Part shown: one piece after another, positions 1 to 6,297 of the stretch
How the letters are laid out: the number at the start of each line of letters is the position of its first letter
How positions within the stretch are numbered: position 1 is the stretch's first letter
From: a bacterium
GTDB lineage: Bacteria > Sumerlaeota > Sumerlaeia > MVZB01
Reading direction: 5' to 3'
Assembly (NCBI GenBank): GCA_023480605.1
Contig: JAMCWS010000322.1
Coordinates: forward strand, 1 to 9,221
Length of the DNA: 9,221 nucleotides
Position numbers and translations under genes: made by a program
The notes under the pieces: model-generated
What the model was told of the DNA's origin: nothing
Seen by the model: only the letters and a program-made list of their open reading frames with translations
Database searches by the model: none

Positions 1-1
1 G

Positions 2-79
2 CCGCGCATCGGCTGGTGGCACGAGGTGAACGCCGGCTTCGCCGGCCGCCGGCCGATCGAGGAATTGGAAGAGCTTTGA
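2..79 (+). CDS. C-terminal end of an unidentified gene (partial)
   Basis: The second frame is open from the left edge to a TGA at 77-79 and encodes 25 residues, ending in an acidic stretch (IEELEEL). The segment reads as a soluble protein tail with two adjacent tryptophans, and third positions are GC-rich as in the other genes here. A GC hairpin follows within 20 bp, which fits a gene end. Too little is visible to assign a family, and no start lies in the window. Confidence 0.5.
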   Translation, partial: PRIGWWHEVNAGFAGRRPIEELEEL

Positions 80-97
80 CGGGCACCCCCATAATAC

Positions 98-131
98 ACG
101 GCGCCGGCGGTGTGCGATCCGCCGGCGCCGT
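98..131. terminator. GC-rich hairpin between convergent genes
   Basis: A perfect 13-bp inverted repeat (ACGGCGCCGGCGG at 98-110 against CCGCCGGCGCCGT at 119-131) encloses an 8-nt loop. It lies between the end of the upstream plus-strand gene and the end of the minus-strand hcp gene, where a shared terminator is expected. Neither side has a run of T, so it is not a textbook intrinsic terminator. It may act as a 3'-end stabiliser or as a terminator without a U-tract. Confidence 0.55.
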
Positions 132-163
132 TGGCCTGAGAATGATGATGAGTCAGTGGTGAA

Positions 164-1462
164 TCAGGCCGGAATCGCGCCCAGGTCCGCTGCGGCGCTG
201 GCGCTGGTCAGTTTCAGGTCGAACTTCTCCTGCAGGATCCGGAAGACGCCGGGCGAAACGAACGCCGGCGGATTGGGGCCGATGCGGATGCCTTTGACGC
301 CCAGAGAGAGCAGCGTCAGCAGCACGGCCACGGCCTTCTGCTCGAACCACGAGAGGACGAGGGTCAGCGGCAGGTCGTTGACGCCGCAGCCGAGGGCCTC
401 GGCCAGCGCCACGGCCACCTGGATGGCGCCGTAAGCGTCGTTGCACTGGCCCATATCGAGCAGCCGCGGGAAACCGGCCGCCGTGCCGTAATCGTAATCG
501 CGGATGCGATACTTGCCGCAGCCCAGCGTCAGGATGAGGGAAGTCTCGGGGGTGCGGCGGGCGAAATCGGAGAAGTAATTGCGCCCCGGCTCGGCGCCGT
601 CGCAACCGCCGATGACGTAGAAATGCGTGAGTTGGCCGGTCTTGACCGCCTCCAGGATCTTCGGCGCCGCGTCGAGCAGGACCGACCAGTGGAAGCCGAC
701 CGTGGTGGTCTTCATGTGGCGCTCGGGCAGGGAGCCGGCGGCGCGGGCCGCATCGATGACCGGCGCGTAGTCATCGCGCTCGATCCGGCGCGCGCCCGGC
801 ACGGCGGTCGCGCGGGTGGTGAACAGGCGATTCAGGTAGGTGTTGGTGGAGCGGGGGATCAGGACGCAGTTGGTTGTGGCGACGATCGCGCCGCCGAAGG
901 CCTCGAATTCGTCCTTCTGGCGCTGCCAGGCGCCGCCCCAGTGGCCGGCCAGATTGGGGTGGCGGCGCAGGATCGGATACATGTGCGCCGGCAGCATCTC
1001 GCCGTGGGTGTAGACCTTGACGTCGGTGCCCTCGACCTGGCGCAGCAGGTTTTCCAGATCCGGCATGTCGTGGCCGGTCACCAGGATGCCGGGGCCGGCG
1101 TGGGTGCCCTCGAAAACCTCGGTCGGGGCGGGCTTGCCGAAGCGGGCGATGTGGCCGTCGTTGAGCATCTGCATGACACGCAGGTTCTGGCGGCCCAATT
1201 CCAGCACCATTCCCAGCAGGTGGTTGGCGTCGAAGTTGACGTTGGTGACGGTGGCGAAGAGCGCCTCTTCCTCGAAGGCGTCGCAGGCTTCGTCGACCTG
1301 GCCCAGCCGACGGGCGTGGTGCTTGTAGGCGGCCATGCCCTTGAGGCCGTAAAGCAGGATTTTCTGCAGGCTCTCGACGTCCTCGTTTTTTTCACAAACG
1401 CCGACGGTGGTGCAGGCCGTGCCGCGGTAAACCTGTTCGCATTGATCGCAATACATACCCAT
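164..1462 (-). CDS. hcp: Hybrid-cluster protein (hydroxylamine reductase), class III-like short form
   Basis: This is a 432-residue cytoplasmic Fe-S enzyme of the Hcp family, which reduces hydroxylamine and, in studied bacteria, nitric oxide. The N-terminal cluster motif is C5-x2-C8-x8-C17-x5-C23, the spacing seen in strict anaerobes rather than the longer enterobacterial spacing. Expected ligands of the Fe-S-O hybrid cluster are all present: H131 (TGHDMP), E155 (HGEM), C199 (TTNC), C287 (GGCDG), C315 (LGCGK), C340 (GQCND) and E374 (WFEQK). Class I and II Hcp are about 550 residues. The missing ~120 residues lie between the N-terminal cluster and H131, where class III proteins lack one helical bundle, so the gene is intact rather than truncated. 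The ATG at 1462 has AAGGAG 10 nt upstream. No partner reductase gene (hcr) or Hcp regulator adjoins it; a separate promoter lies upstream. Confidence 0.95.
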   Translation of the reverse strand: MGMYCDQCEQVYRGTACTTVGVCEKNEDVESLQKILLYGLKGMAAYKHHARRLGQVDEACDAFEEEALFATVTNVNFDANHLLGMVLELGRQNLRVMQMLNDGHIARFGKPAPTEVFEGTHAGPGILVTGHDMPDLENLLRQVEGTDVKVYTHGEMLPAHMYPILRRHPNLAGHWGGAWQRQKDEFEAFGGAIVATTNCVLIPRSTNTYLNRLFTTRATAVPGARRIERDDYAPVIDAARAAGSLPERHMKTTTVGFHWSVLLDAAPKILEAVKTGQLTHFYVIGGCDGAEPGRNYFSDFARRTPETSLILTLGCGKYRIRDYDYGTAAGFPRLLDMGQCNDAYGAIQVAVALAEALGCGVNDLPLTLVLSWFEQKAVAVLLTLLSLGVKGIRIGPNPPAFVSPGVFRILQEKFDLKLTSASAAADLGAIPA

Positions 1463-1538
1463 ATGTTGCAGACTCCTTCAGTCGTGGTTGTGGGTCTCGC
1501 GCGGGGCGATGATTCAAGCCCCAATTAAGGATGTGGCG

Positions 1539-1567
1539 ATCATTAAATAACGTGAGTTGAATGTCAA
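1539..1567 (-). promoter_or_regulatory. Candidate sigma-70 promoter for hcp
   Basis: Read on the minus strand, a perfect TTGACA (1562-1567) is followed after exactly 17 bp by AATGAT (1539-1544), 4 of 6 matches to the -10 consensus. It lies in an AT-rich stretch unlike the surrounding DNA and would give a leader of about 70 nt before hcp. The -35 hexamer is part of TTGACATTCAA, a short inverted repeat that could also bind a regulator. This is assigned by inspection only. Confidence 0.5.
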
Positions 1568-1576
1568 ATTAAATAA
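1542..1576. repeat. Direct repeat of ATTAAATAA flanking the hcp -35 element
   Basis: The 9-mer ATTAAATAA occurs at 1542-1550 and again at 1568-1576, 26 bp apart start to start. The two copies flank the TTGACA element of the hcp promoter. The spacing is about two and a half helical turns. It may be a paired regulator site or simply AT-rich promoter DNA. Confidence 0.35.
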
Positions 1577-1683
1577 ATGAGCATGGGTAATTGTGGGTTA
1601 AGGGTTGCTGGTTTACCGTGAAGTAAGTCGCTCGAATGGAACTCGCCGAACGGGCGGCAACGCGCCCAAAGTCTTTACCGGTA

Positions 1684-2766
1684 TTACTTGACCGGTGGCG
1701 GAGGAGGCGGCGGCGCGCCTTGGGACTGAGCCGAACCCGCCGCAGCGCCCGCCGGTTTCGTTTGCGCCCGCAGATCCTGAAGCCACTTAACCATCTGTTC
1801 GAGCGCTACGCGCTTGTAATTATAGGGCGCCCCGAGCCGCGGTTCGTCGCCCCCCGACTGCACCATCTGACGCTCGAGGCCCATCAGGTCGTTTTTCAGG
1901 TATTCGAGCACGGCCTCGTTGGTCACCTTGTCGGGCGGCACGCGCAGCAGGGGGGCGTAACGGTAACGTATGTCTTCACTCAGCGCGCCGTTGCTCGATA
2001 TGGCGTCGTATTCGCGGACTTTTTCGGCGATCGTATGGATCAATTCGCCCTGGTTGGGCATGGGCAATTCCTCGCGCTTGAGCACGAACTGGTAGCCCCA
2101 TTCGTATTGCCGCCGCTGGGCCCATTGCTCACAGATATGTATCAATTGGCGGATCTCATACTGCATCACGTCGTCGTCGGTGATGGCGACCGACTCTTTG
2201 GCATCTTCTTCGCCGGCGTGGATGAGGGTCGCGTAGCGGTCGCGCGCCTCGGGCGTCAGCTTACCCTTGCGGATCGCCATGACGGTGGCCAGTTTCTGCT
2301 CGAAACGCACCAGTTCGGCCGAATCAAGGATGTCCCACCACATCCAGGTCTCGAAAAGGTCGATCAGTTCCGCCAGATCGGGATTGATGGCGGCATAAAA
2401 GGTCTTCAGGTCGTTGAACTTGACCTGGCCGCGCGTGGATTCGGCCGCCTGCCCCTGGCAGTGGTGCACCAGTTCCACTTGGATCGAAGTCTGGTCGGTC
2501 GGCGACATAAGGCCCTTGCGCTTCTTTTCGTCGTCGCCCAGGATCACTTCGGTCACCACCATCCGTTTGGGGCCGTAGAGTTTCTCGCCCAGCAGGCAGC
2601 GGCGCACGCTGGCCAGTTCGTGATACAGGATGTCCTGTTTGACGTTTTTCAGCAGGGGATTGACGCGGATGGCGAGGTCGAACCGGACGGAAAGATAATC
2701 GCTCAACCGGTTGATGATCAGCTCGGCGTTGCGTTGGATGGCGATTCGGGCGGAATCGGGTGCCAT
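1684..2766 (-). CDS. Uncharacterised 360-residue soluble protein with polyproline tail
   Basis: I do not recognise a family. The product is charged and looks mostly helical, with no signal peptide or membrane segment, so it is probably cytoplasmic. Visible features are a basic N-terminal region (residues 1-70), an aromatic patch at 140-144 (TWMWW), an acidic loop near 185-200 (GEEDAKE, TDDD), a helical region at 200-335, and a low-complexity tail from about 336 rich in Ala, Gly and Gln that ends in seven prolines (352-358) then VK. There are only three cysteines (57, 103, 212) and no clustered metal-binding motif. The ATG at 2766 is preceded by a full AGGAGG at 8 nt, which decides the start over an in-frame extension of 22 codons. 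It lies 221 bp upstream of hcp on the same strand, but hcp has its own candidate promoter, so a shared function is not implied. Confidence 0.85.
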   Translation of the reverse strand: MAPDSARIAIQRNAELIINRLSDYLSVRFDLAIRVNPLLKNVKQDILYHELASVRRCLLGEKLYGPKRMVVTEVILGDDEKKRKGLMSPTDQTSIQVELVHHCQGQAAESTRGQVKFNDLKTFYAAINPDLAELIDLFETWMWWDILDSAELVRFEQKLATVMAIRKGKLTPEARDRYATLIHAGEEDAKESVAITDDDVMQYEIRQLIHICEQWAQRRQYEWGYQFVLKREELPMPNQGELIHTIAEKVREYDAISSNGALSEDIRYRYAPLLRVPPDKVTNEAVLEYLKNDLMGLERQMVQSGGDEPRLGAPYNYKRVALEQMVKWLQDLRAQTKPAGAAAGSAQSQGAPPPPPPPVK

Positions 2767-2834
2767 GGGGATAACCTCCTTTGGCGTGAGGCCGGAATAT
2801 GGACGAAACCTGCCCGGCAGGGCGCAAAACACGC

Positions 2835-2840
2835 ATTATA
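2835..2840 (-). promoter_or_regulatory. Candidate -10 element for the 360-residue protein gene
   Basis: Read on the minus strand this is a perfect TATAAT about 70 bp upstream of the ATG at 2766. The position 17-18 bp further upstream (GTAAGG or GGTAAG) is a poor -35 match, so the promoter may need an activator or another sigma factor. It sits back to back with the plus-strand promoter candidate at 2897-2925. Confidence 0.4.
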
Positions 2841-2896
2841 TCAATGAATACGATTGACCTTACCATTGCCTCCGCACCCGTCTCAAGGAAAACCTG

Positions 2897-2925
2897 TCGA
2901 CACTCGCGGGGGCCATTGATAAAAT
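2897..2925 (+). promoter_or_regulatory. Candidate sigma-70 promoter for the OmpA-type lipoprotein gene
   Basis: TCGACA (2897-2902, 5 of 6) and TAAAAT (2920-2925, 5 of 6) are separated by 17 bp. Transcription would start near 2932, leaving a leader of about 115 nt. The leader contains a perfect 12-bp palindrome TCCGGCGCCGGA at 2951-2962 and the inverted repeat GGTGG-GCG-CCACC at 2978-2990, both able to form hairpins in the RNA. Confidence 0.5.
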
Positions 2926-3045
2926 ATCTGTCGCTCGAGGGGAACAAGTATCCGGCGCCGGATCTCCTGAATAACAAGGTGGGCGCCACCCCCCCAAGGG
3001 GCCGAATCGGGCTTCACCATGGATCGTGAGGAAGGATTTAACACA

Positions 3046-3768
3046 ATGAGCAGGCTGACACACGGATTCTGGACATTGCTTCTGATTCCGGCGCTCCTCA
3101 TGGGAACGTTCGGATGCGAAACAATGCGGCAACATAAAATCGCCACGGGCGCCGTCCTTGGCACGGCCGCCGGCGCCCTGGCCGGCGGCATTATCGGTCA
3201 CCAGAGCGGCCATCGCGGCGCCGGCGCCTTGATCGGCGCGGCCGCCGGCGCGGCCCTGGGCACGGGCATCGGCTACGCGCTGGATCGCCAGGCCCGGAAG
3301 TATGAGCAGGTCCAGGATGTTCAGGTCGAGACGGTTCAGTCGGCCCCGGCCCAGGTGGCCACCAACGAGCAGGCTTCGACGCCGCCTCCCCCTCAGGAAC
3401 CGCCGCATCTGCGCCTGCGCTTGAACAACGAGGTGTTATTCGACAAAGGCTCCTCGGCGCTCAAGCCGGCCGGCACCGAGCGGCTGCGTCAGATCGCCGA
3501 CATCATGAAGCAGGATCCCACTTCGCGCGTGGTCGTCAGGGGTTTCGCCAGCGCGGAGGGCGACGATGCGTATAATCTGCAATTGTCGAAGGCGCGTGCC
3601 GAGATGGTGGCTAATCAACTCGTTTTCGACGGCGTCAATCCGCAGCGAATCCAGGCCATGGGCATGGGCGAATCCAATCCCATCGCCGACAACGCGACCG
3701 AAAGCGGTCGGATACAGAACCGCCGGGTTGAAATCGACATCTTCCCCGCCGAGGAGGCGACGCAGTAA
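3046..3768 (+). CDS. Glycine-zipper/OmpA-domain outer-membrane lipoprotein
   Basis: The 240-residue product is predicted to be anchored in the outer membrane and to bind peptidoglycan. Residues 1-23 form a signal peptide with a hydrophobic core and a loose lipobox (GTFGC, Cys24 as the lipidated residue). Residues 34-77 are a Gly/Ala-rich glycine-zipper segment of the YMGG type (GAVLGTAAGALAGG and a second copy-like stretch). Residues 85-120 are a Pro/Gln-rich linker, and 121-232 are an OmpA C-terminal domain (LFDKGS; LSKARA with Arg184; QNRRVEI). In most OmpA domains a Thr-Asp pair precedes the loop; here the Asp position is Ser169, which may alter binding to diaminopimelate. The ATG at 3046 is preferred because AAGGA ends 9 nt upstream and the signal peptide begins there; an in-frame start 27 bp earlier would add a charged nine-residue extension. 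The gene stands alone, with its own promoter and terminator. Confidence 0.9.
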   Translation: MSRLTHGFWTLLLIPALLMGTFGCETMRQHKIATGAVLGTAAGALAGGIIGHQSGHRGAGALIGAAAGAALGTGIGYALDRQARKYEQVQDVQVETVQSAPAQVATNEQASTPPPPQEPPHLRLRLNNEVLFDKGSSALKPAGTERLRQIADIMKQDPTSRVVVRGFASAEGDDAYNLQLSKARAEMVANQLVFDGVNPQRIQAMGMGESNPIADNATESGRIQNRRVEIDIFPAEEATQ

Positions 3769-3794
3769 CCGGCGGCTGAAAGGCGAAAGGCCTT

Positions 3795-3849
3795 AAAGGA
3801 CCTAAAGGACTTTATGTCTTTTCGGTCCCTTAGGTCTTTTTGTTGTTTT
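3795..3849 (+). terminator. Rho-independent terminator after the OmpA-type gene
   Basis: The arm at 3795-3810 pairs with 3825-3840 over 16 positions with one A-C mismatch and one G-T pair, around a 14-nt loop. The T-rich run TCTTTTTGTTGTTTT follows. It starts 26 bp past the stop at 3768. The other strand has only a short CTTT after the stem, so termination of the convergent ispH transcript here is possible but weaker. The left arm is itself a short tandem repeat of AAAGGAC. Confidence 0.85.
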
Positions 3850-3888
3850 CGTCTTTTCCGGTTCGCCGCTTGACGGTGGCCGACTTGG

Positions 3889-5103
3889 TTAGGCGCTTTC
3901 CCAAAGGGCCAGCTTTTCGATTACTTCGCCGATGACACGGTTGGGAGTCGAGGCGCCGGCCGTGAGGCCGATCGTGGCGGGGCGGCGCGTGGGCAGCCAG
4001 TCGCGCGTCGTGGCGATCCGGTCGGGCCCGTCGGCCGGCTTGTGGCGGATCTCGCCCGGCGAGAGCAGACACTCGGCGCCGTCGACATGATAGGTGGGGC
4101 AATGGCGCGCCGCAATCTCGCACAGGTGCGTCGTGTTAGAACTGTTGAATCCCCCCACCACCAGCATCAGGTCCAGCGGCGCCCGCATCAGCTCGAGCAC
4201 GGCGTCCTGACGTTCCTGGGTGGCGTTGCAGATTGTTTCGAACGAGCGGAAATGGTCCTCGATGCGGTCCGGGCCATAGCGGTTGAGCATCGCCTGGCGC
4301 AGCAGGCCGGCGATGGCGACCGACTCCGACGAGAGCATCGTCGTCTGGTTGGCGATGCCGATCTTTTTAAGGCCGCGGGTGAAATCGAACCCGGGTGAGC
4401 TGGCCCGGTCATACTTGCCCGTGTCGATGCCGGCCATCGAGTCTTCCATGATGATCCGGCAGACCTCGCCGGCCTCCATCAGGTCGCGCACGACCAGATA
4501 CTGTCCGCCGAAACGGCTCACGTGGGAGCAGGTCGCCACCGTTTCCTCGTGCGACCACTTCCCGTGGATGATCGACGTGAAGCCGTCCTGCGCGTAGCGC
4601 TCGACCCGTTTCCAGACGTGGACGACCGAGCCGCAGGTCGTGTCGACCAGGATGCAGCCGATCGTCCGCAACCGGTCCAGCAGGTGGACGTCGGCGCCGA
4701 AAGCCGGCAACAGGACGACGTCTTGGGGCGTAATCTGGTCGAGGGTCGTGCCGTCGGCGTATTGCCCCACCAGGATCCGGATGCCCATTTCCATCAGGCG
4801 GTGATTGACGCGGGGATTGTGGATGATTTCGTTGGTCAGGAAGATTCGCCGGTCGGGAAACCGGTGGCGGGTCTCATAAGCGAAGTCGATCGCCTTGTCG
4901 ACGCCGTAACAGAAGCCGAAAGCCTTGGCCAAGTGCAGGTTGAGGCCGCCAACGGACCAGCGGTAGCCGTTTTCGCGAATGACTTCGATGATGGCGGAGT
5001 GATAGTCCGCCTCCAGTTCGCCCATGATTTCGGCCTTGAGGCCGAAACCGTGGCGAACCATGTTCCGGCGGGAATCGTCGTCATATGGACGGGGCGTGTT
5101 CAT
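3889..5103 (-). CDS. ispH: 4-hydroxy-3-methylbut-2-enyl diphosphate reductase, cyanobacterial/plant type
   Basis: IspH (LytB) performs the last step of the MEP pathway, reducing HMBPP to IPP and DMAPP with a [4Fe-4S] cluster in the cytosol. The three cluster cysteines are C65 (FGFCYG), C157 (DTTCG) and C292 (TICNATQ). Substrate residues are H95 (EIIHNP), H185 and E187 (SHEET), S321-S322-N323 (GGFNSSNTTH) and S385/N388 (GASTPN). The phrases IANQTTML, ATQERQDA and GGFNSSNTTHL, PAFGA in place of the enterobacterial His74 region, and a length near 400 place it with the cyanobacterial and plant enzymes rather than the ~310-residue E. coli form. The ATG at 5103 gives 404 residues, close to the cyanobacterial length as I recall it. 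A GTG at 5157 would add 18 residues; neither start has a clear ribosome site. It follows iscA by 142 bp on the same strand, and its cluster would be a natural product of the upstream Isc proteins. Confidence 0.95.
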   Translation of the reverse strand: MNTPRPYDDDSRRNMVRHGFGLKAEIMGELEADYHSAIIEVIRENGYRWSVGGLNLHLAKAFGFCYGVDKAIDFAYETRHRFPDRRIFLTNEIIHNPRVNHRLMEMGIRILVGQYADGTTLDQITPQDVVLLPAFGADVHLLDRLRTIGCILVDTTCGSVVHVWKRVERYAQDGFTSIIHGKWSHEETVATCSHVSRFGGQYLVVRDLMEAGEVCRIIMEDSMAGIDTGKYDRASSPGFDFTRGLKKIGIANQTTMLSSESVAIAGLLRQAMLNRYGPDRIEDHFRSFETICNATQERQDAVLELMRAPLDLMLVVGGFNSSNTTHLCEIAARHCPTYHVDGAECLLSPGEIRHKPADGPDRIATTRDWLPTRRPATIGLTAGASTPNRVIGEVIEKLALWESA

Positions 5104-5245
5104 GGGGGGCTGAGCGTTCGGAATGGTTTGGCGGAGCCCGTGGCGCCGTTGTTTCACATGTCAGGTCGGAAAACGACGAAAACGACTCAAAGGACACCAA
5201 AGGCGCGCACCACGGAACCCATGATGATCACACGACCAGGCGCCT

Positions 5246-5569
5246 CTAAGCGCTGAAGGAACTGCCGCACGAACAGGTGCGGGTGGCGTTGGGGTTTATG
5301 AATTTGAATCCCCCGCCGATCAGTTCGTTGGTGAAGTCCAGCGTCAGACCGTTCAAGTAGAGATAGCTCTTGGGATCGCAAAAAGTTTTGACCCCGTCGA
5401 CTTCGAACACGCGGTCGTGTTCGCGCGGTTTTTCCTCGAATTGCATTGTATAGGAAAGGCCGGAGCAGCCGCCGCCCTTCACGCCCACGCGCAGCCCCCA
5501 GTCAGAGTGCTCCTGGCCGGCAAGCAAGCGTTTCATCTCGTTGACCGCGGCTGGTGTAATGCTGATCAT
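5246..5569 (-). CDS. iscA: A-type iron-sulfur carrier protein IscA
   Basis: IscA-family proteins carry iron or a preformed Fe-S cluster from the IscU scaffold to client enzymes. The 107-residue product has the three invariant cysteines at C35 (GGGCSG), C99 and C101 (CSCGSSF), the same length and positions as E. coli IscA. The ATG at 5569 is preceded by GGAGG at 5 nt. The frame stays open upstream by 35 codons, but that part has no family similarity and no ribosome site. IscA and ErpA are hard to separate by sequence, so iscA is chosen on context, directly after iscU. The 190-bp gap to iscU is long for an operon and holds no convincing promoter, only a small inverted repeat (ATACC-7-GGTAT, 5665-5681). 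Confidence 0.93.
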   Translation of the reverse strand: MISITPAAVNEMKRLLAGQEHSDWGLRVGVKGGGCSGLSYTMQFEEKPREHDRVFEVDGVKTFCDPKSYLYLNGLTLDFTNELIGGGFKFINPNATRTCSCGSSFSA

Positions 5570-5759
5570 GTTTGCCTCCGTTGATCCAAGCCGGTAATTC
5601 TCGCGATGGAACAGGGGACCGTCAACGGGAGCAACACGCCACGGGAGGAACGTCAAATGGCCCCATACCTTCATACGGTATCAAATATCGGCGTCCGAGT
5701 CAATCGGCCAGCCCGCCGGAACGCCGCGACGGACGGCCGCAGCCCCGCGCAGGCTTGAA

Positions 5760-6218
5760 TCAAGAGGACTTGGAAGCCAAGTCGGGCCCAGCGGCGACCG
5801 GCTTGCCCGCCCCCTTGCCGTTGCCGTGAACGATTTCCTCGCGTTTTTTCTGGTAATCGTTGATGGCGGCCTTGATCGCGTCTTCGGCCAGCACCGAGCA
5901 GTGAATCTTAATGGGCGGCAGGCTGAGTTCGTTGACGATGTCGGTGTTCTTGATCCGCATCGCCTCTTCCAGCGTCCGCCCCTTGAGCCATTCGGTGGCC
6001 AGGCTCGACGAAGCGATGGCGCTGCCGCACCCGAAGGTTTTAAACTTGGCGTCCTCGATGACGCCCGTTTCCTCGTTCACCATCACCTGGAGTTTCATCA
6101 CGTCGCCGCATTCGGGCGCACCGACGATCCCCGTGCCCACGTTCGGGTCATTTTTGGGTAGGCTGCCCACGTTGCGGGGGTTGTTGTAGTGATCCAGAAT
6201 CTTGTCGCTGTACACCAT
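5760..6218 (-). CDS. iscU: Iron-sulfur cluster assembly scaffold IscU
   Basis: IscU is the cytosolic scaffold on which IscS-derived sulfur and iron form [2Fe-2S] and [4Fe-4S] clusters. Cluster residues are C37 and D39 (PECGD), C64 (FGCGSA), H106 and C107 (KIHCSVLAED). The motif LPPIK at 100-104 matches the LPPVK site that the HscA chaperone binds in proteobacteria, although hscA and hscB are not in this window. The family core ends near residue 128. About 24 more residues follow, rich in Gly, Ala, Lys and Ser and probably disordered. The ATG at 6218 has AAGGAG 10 nt upstream. It follows iscS by 79 bp on the same strand, which supports co-transcription. Confidence 0.96.
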   Translation of the reverse strand: MVYSDKILDHYNNPRNVGSLPKNDPNVGTGIVGAPECGDVMKLQVMVNEETGVIEDAKFKTFGCGSAIASSSLATEWLKGRTLEEAMRIKNTDIVNELSLPPIKIHCSVLAEDAIKAAINDYQKKREEIVHGNGKGAGKPVAAGPDLASKSS

Positions 6219-6297
6219 GCTTGTTGCACTCCTTCATTCGATCACGAACACGAAAACCGTCTTCTCCAATGGTTTGGGCGGCCTCGGGCTCCCAGCC

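Noticed and set aside
623..1528. Long plus-strand open frame opposite hcp
   Set aside because: It is an antisense shadow of a well-identified gene in GC-rich DNA, with His/Gly/Val-rich low-information sequence.
1652..1667. Hairpin GGGCG-6-CGCCC as terminator after the 360-residue protein gene
   Set aside because: The stem is only 5 bp and no T-run follows on the minus strand; it is too weak to call.
1636..2847. 403-codon plus-strand frame opposite the unidentified 360-residue gene
   Set aside because: Although longer than the minus-strand gene, it lacks a ribosome site, whereas the minus strand has AGGAGG at 8 nt and a natural protein composition. The plus frame is rich in His/Val/Gly/Phe, as antisense frames usually are.
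5570..5674. N-terminal extension of IscA by 35 residues
   Set aside because: IscA of 107 residues with a GGAGG site at 5569 matches the family exactly; the extension has no similarity and no initiation signals.
5570..5759. Separate promoter for iscA in the 190-bp gap
   Set aside because: A TTGACT is present on the minus strand, but the hexamer at 17 bp matches the -10 consensus at only 3 of 6 positions, and better spacings do not help.
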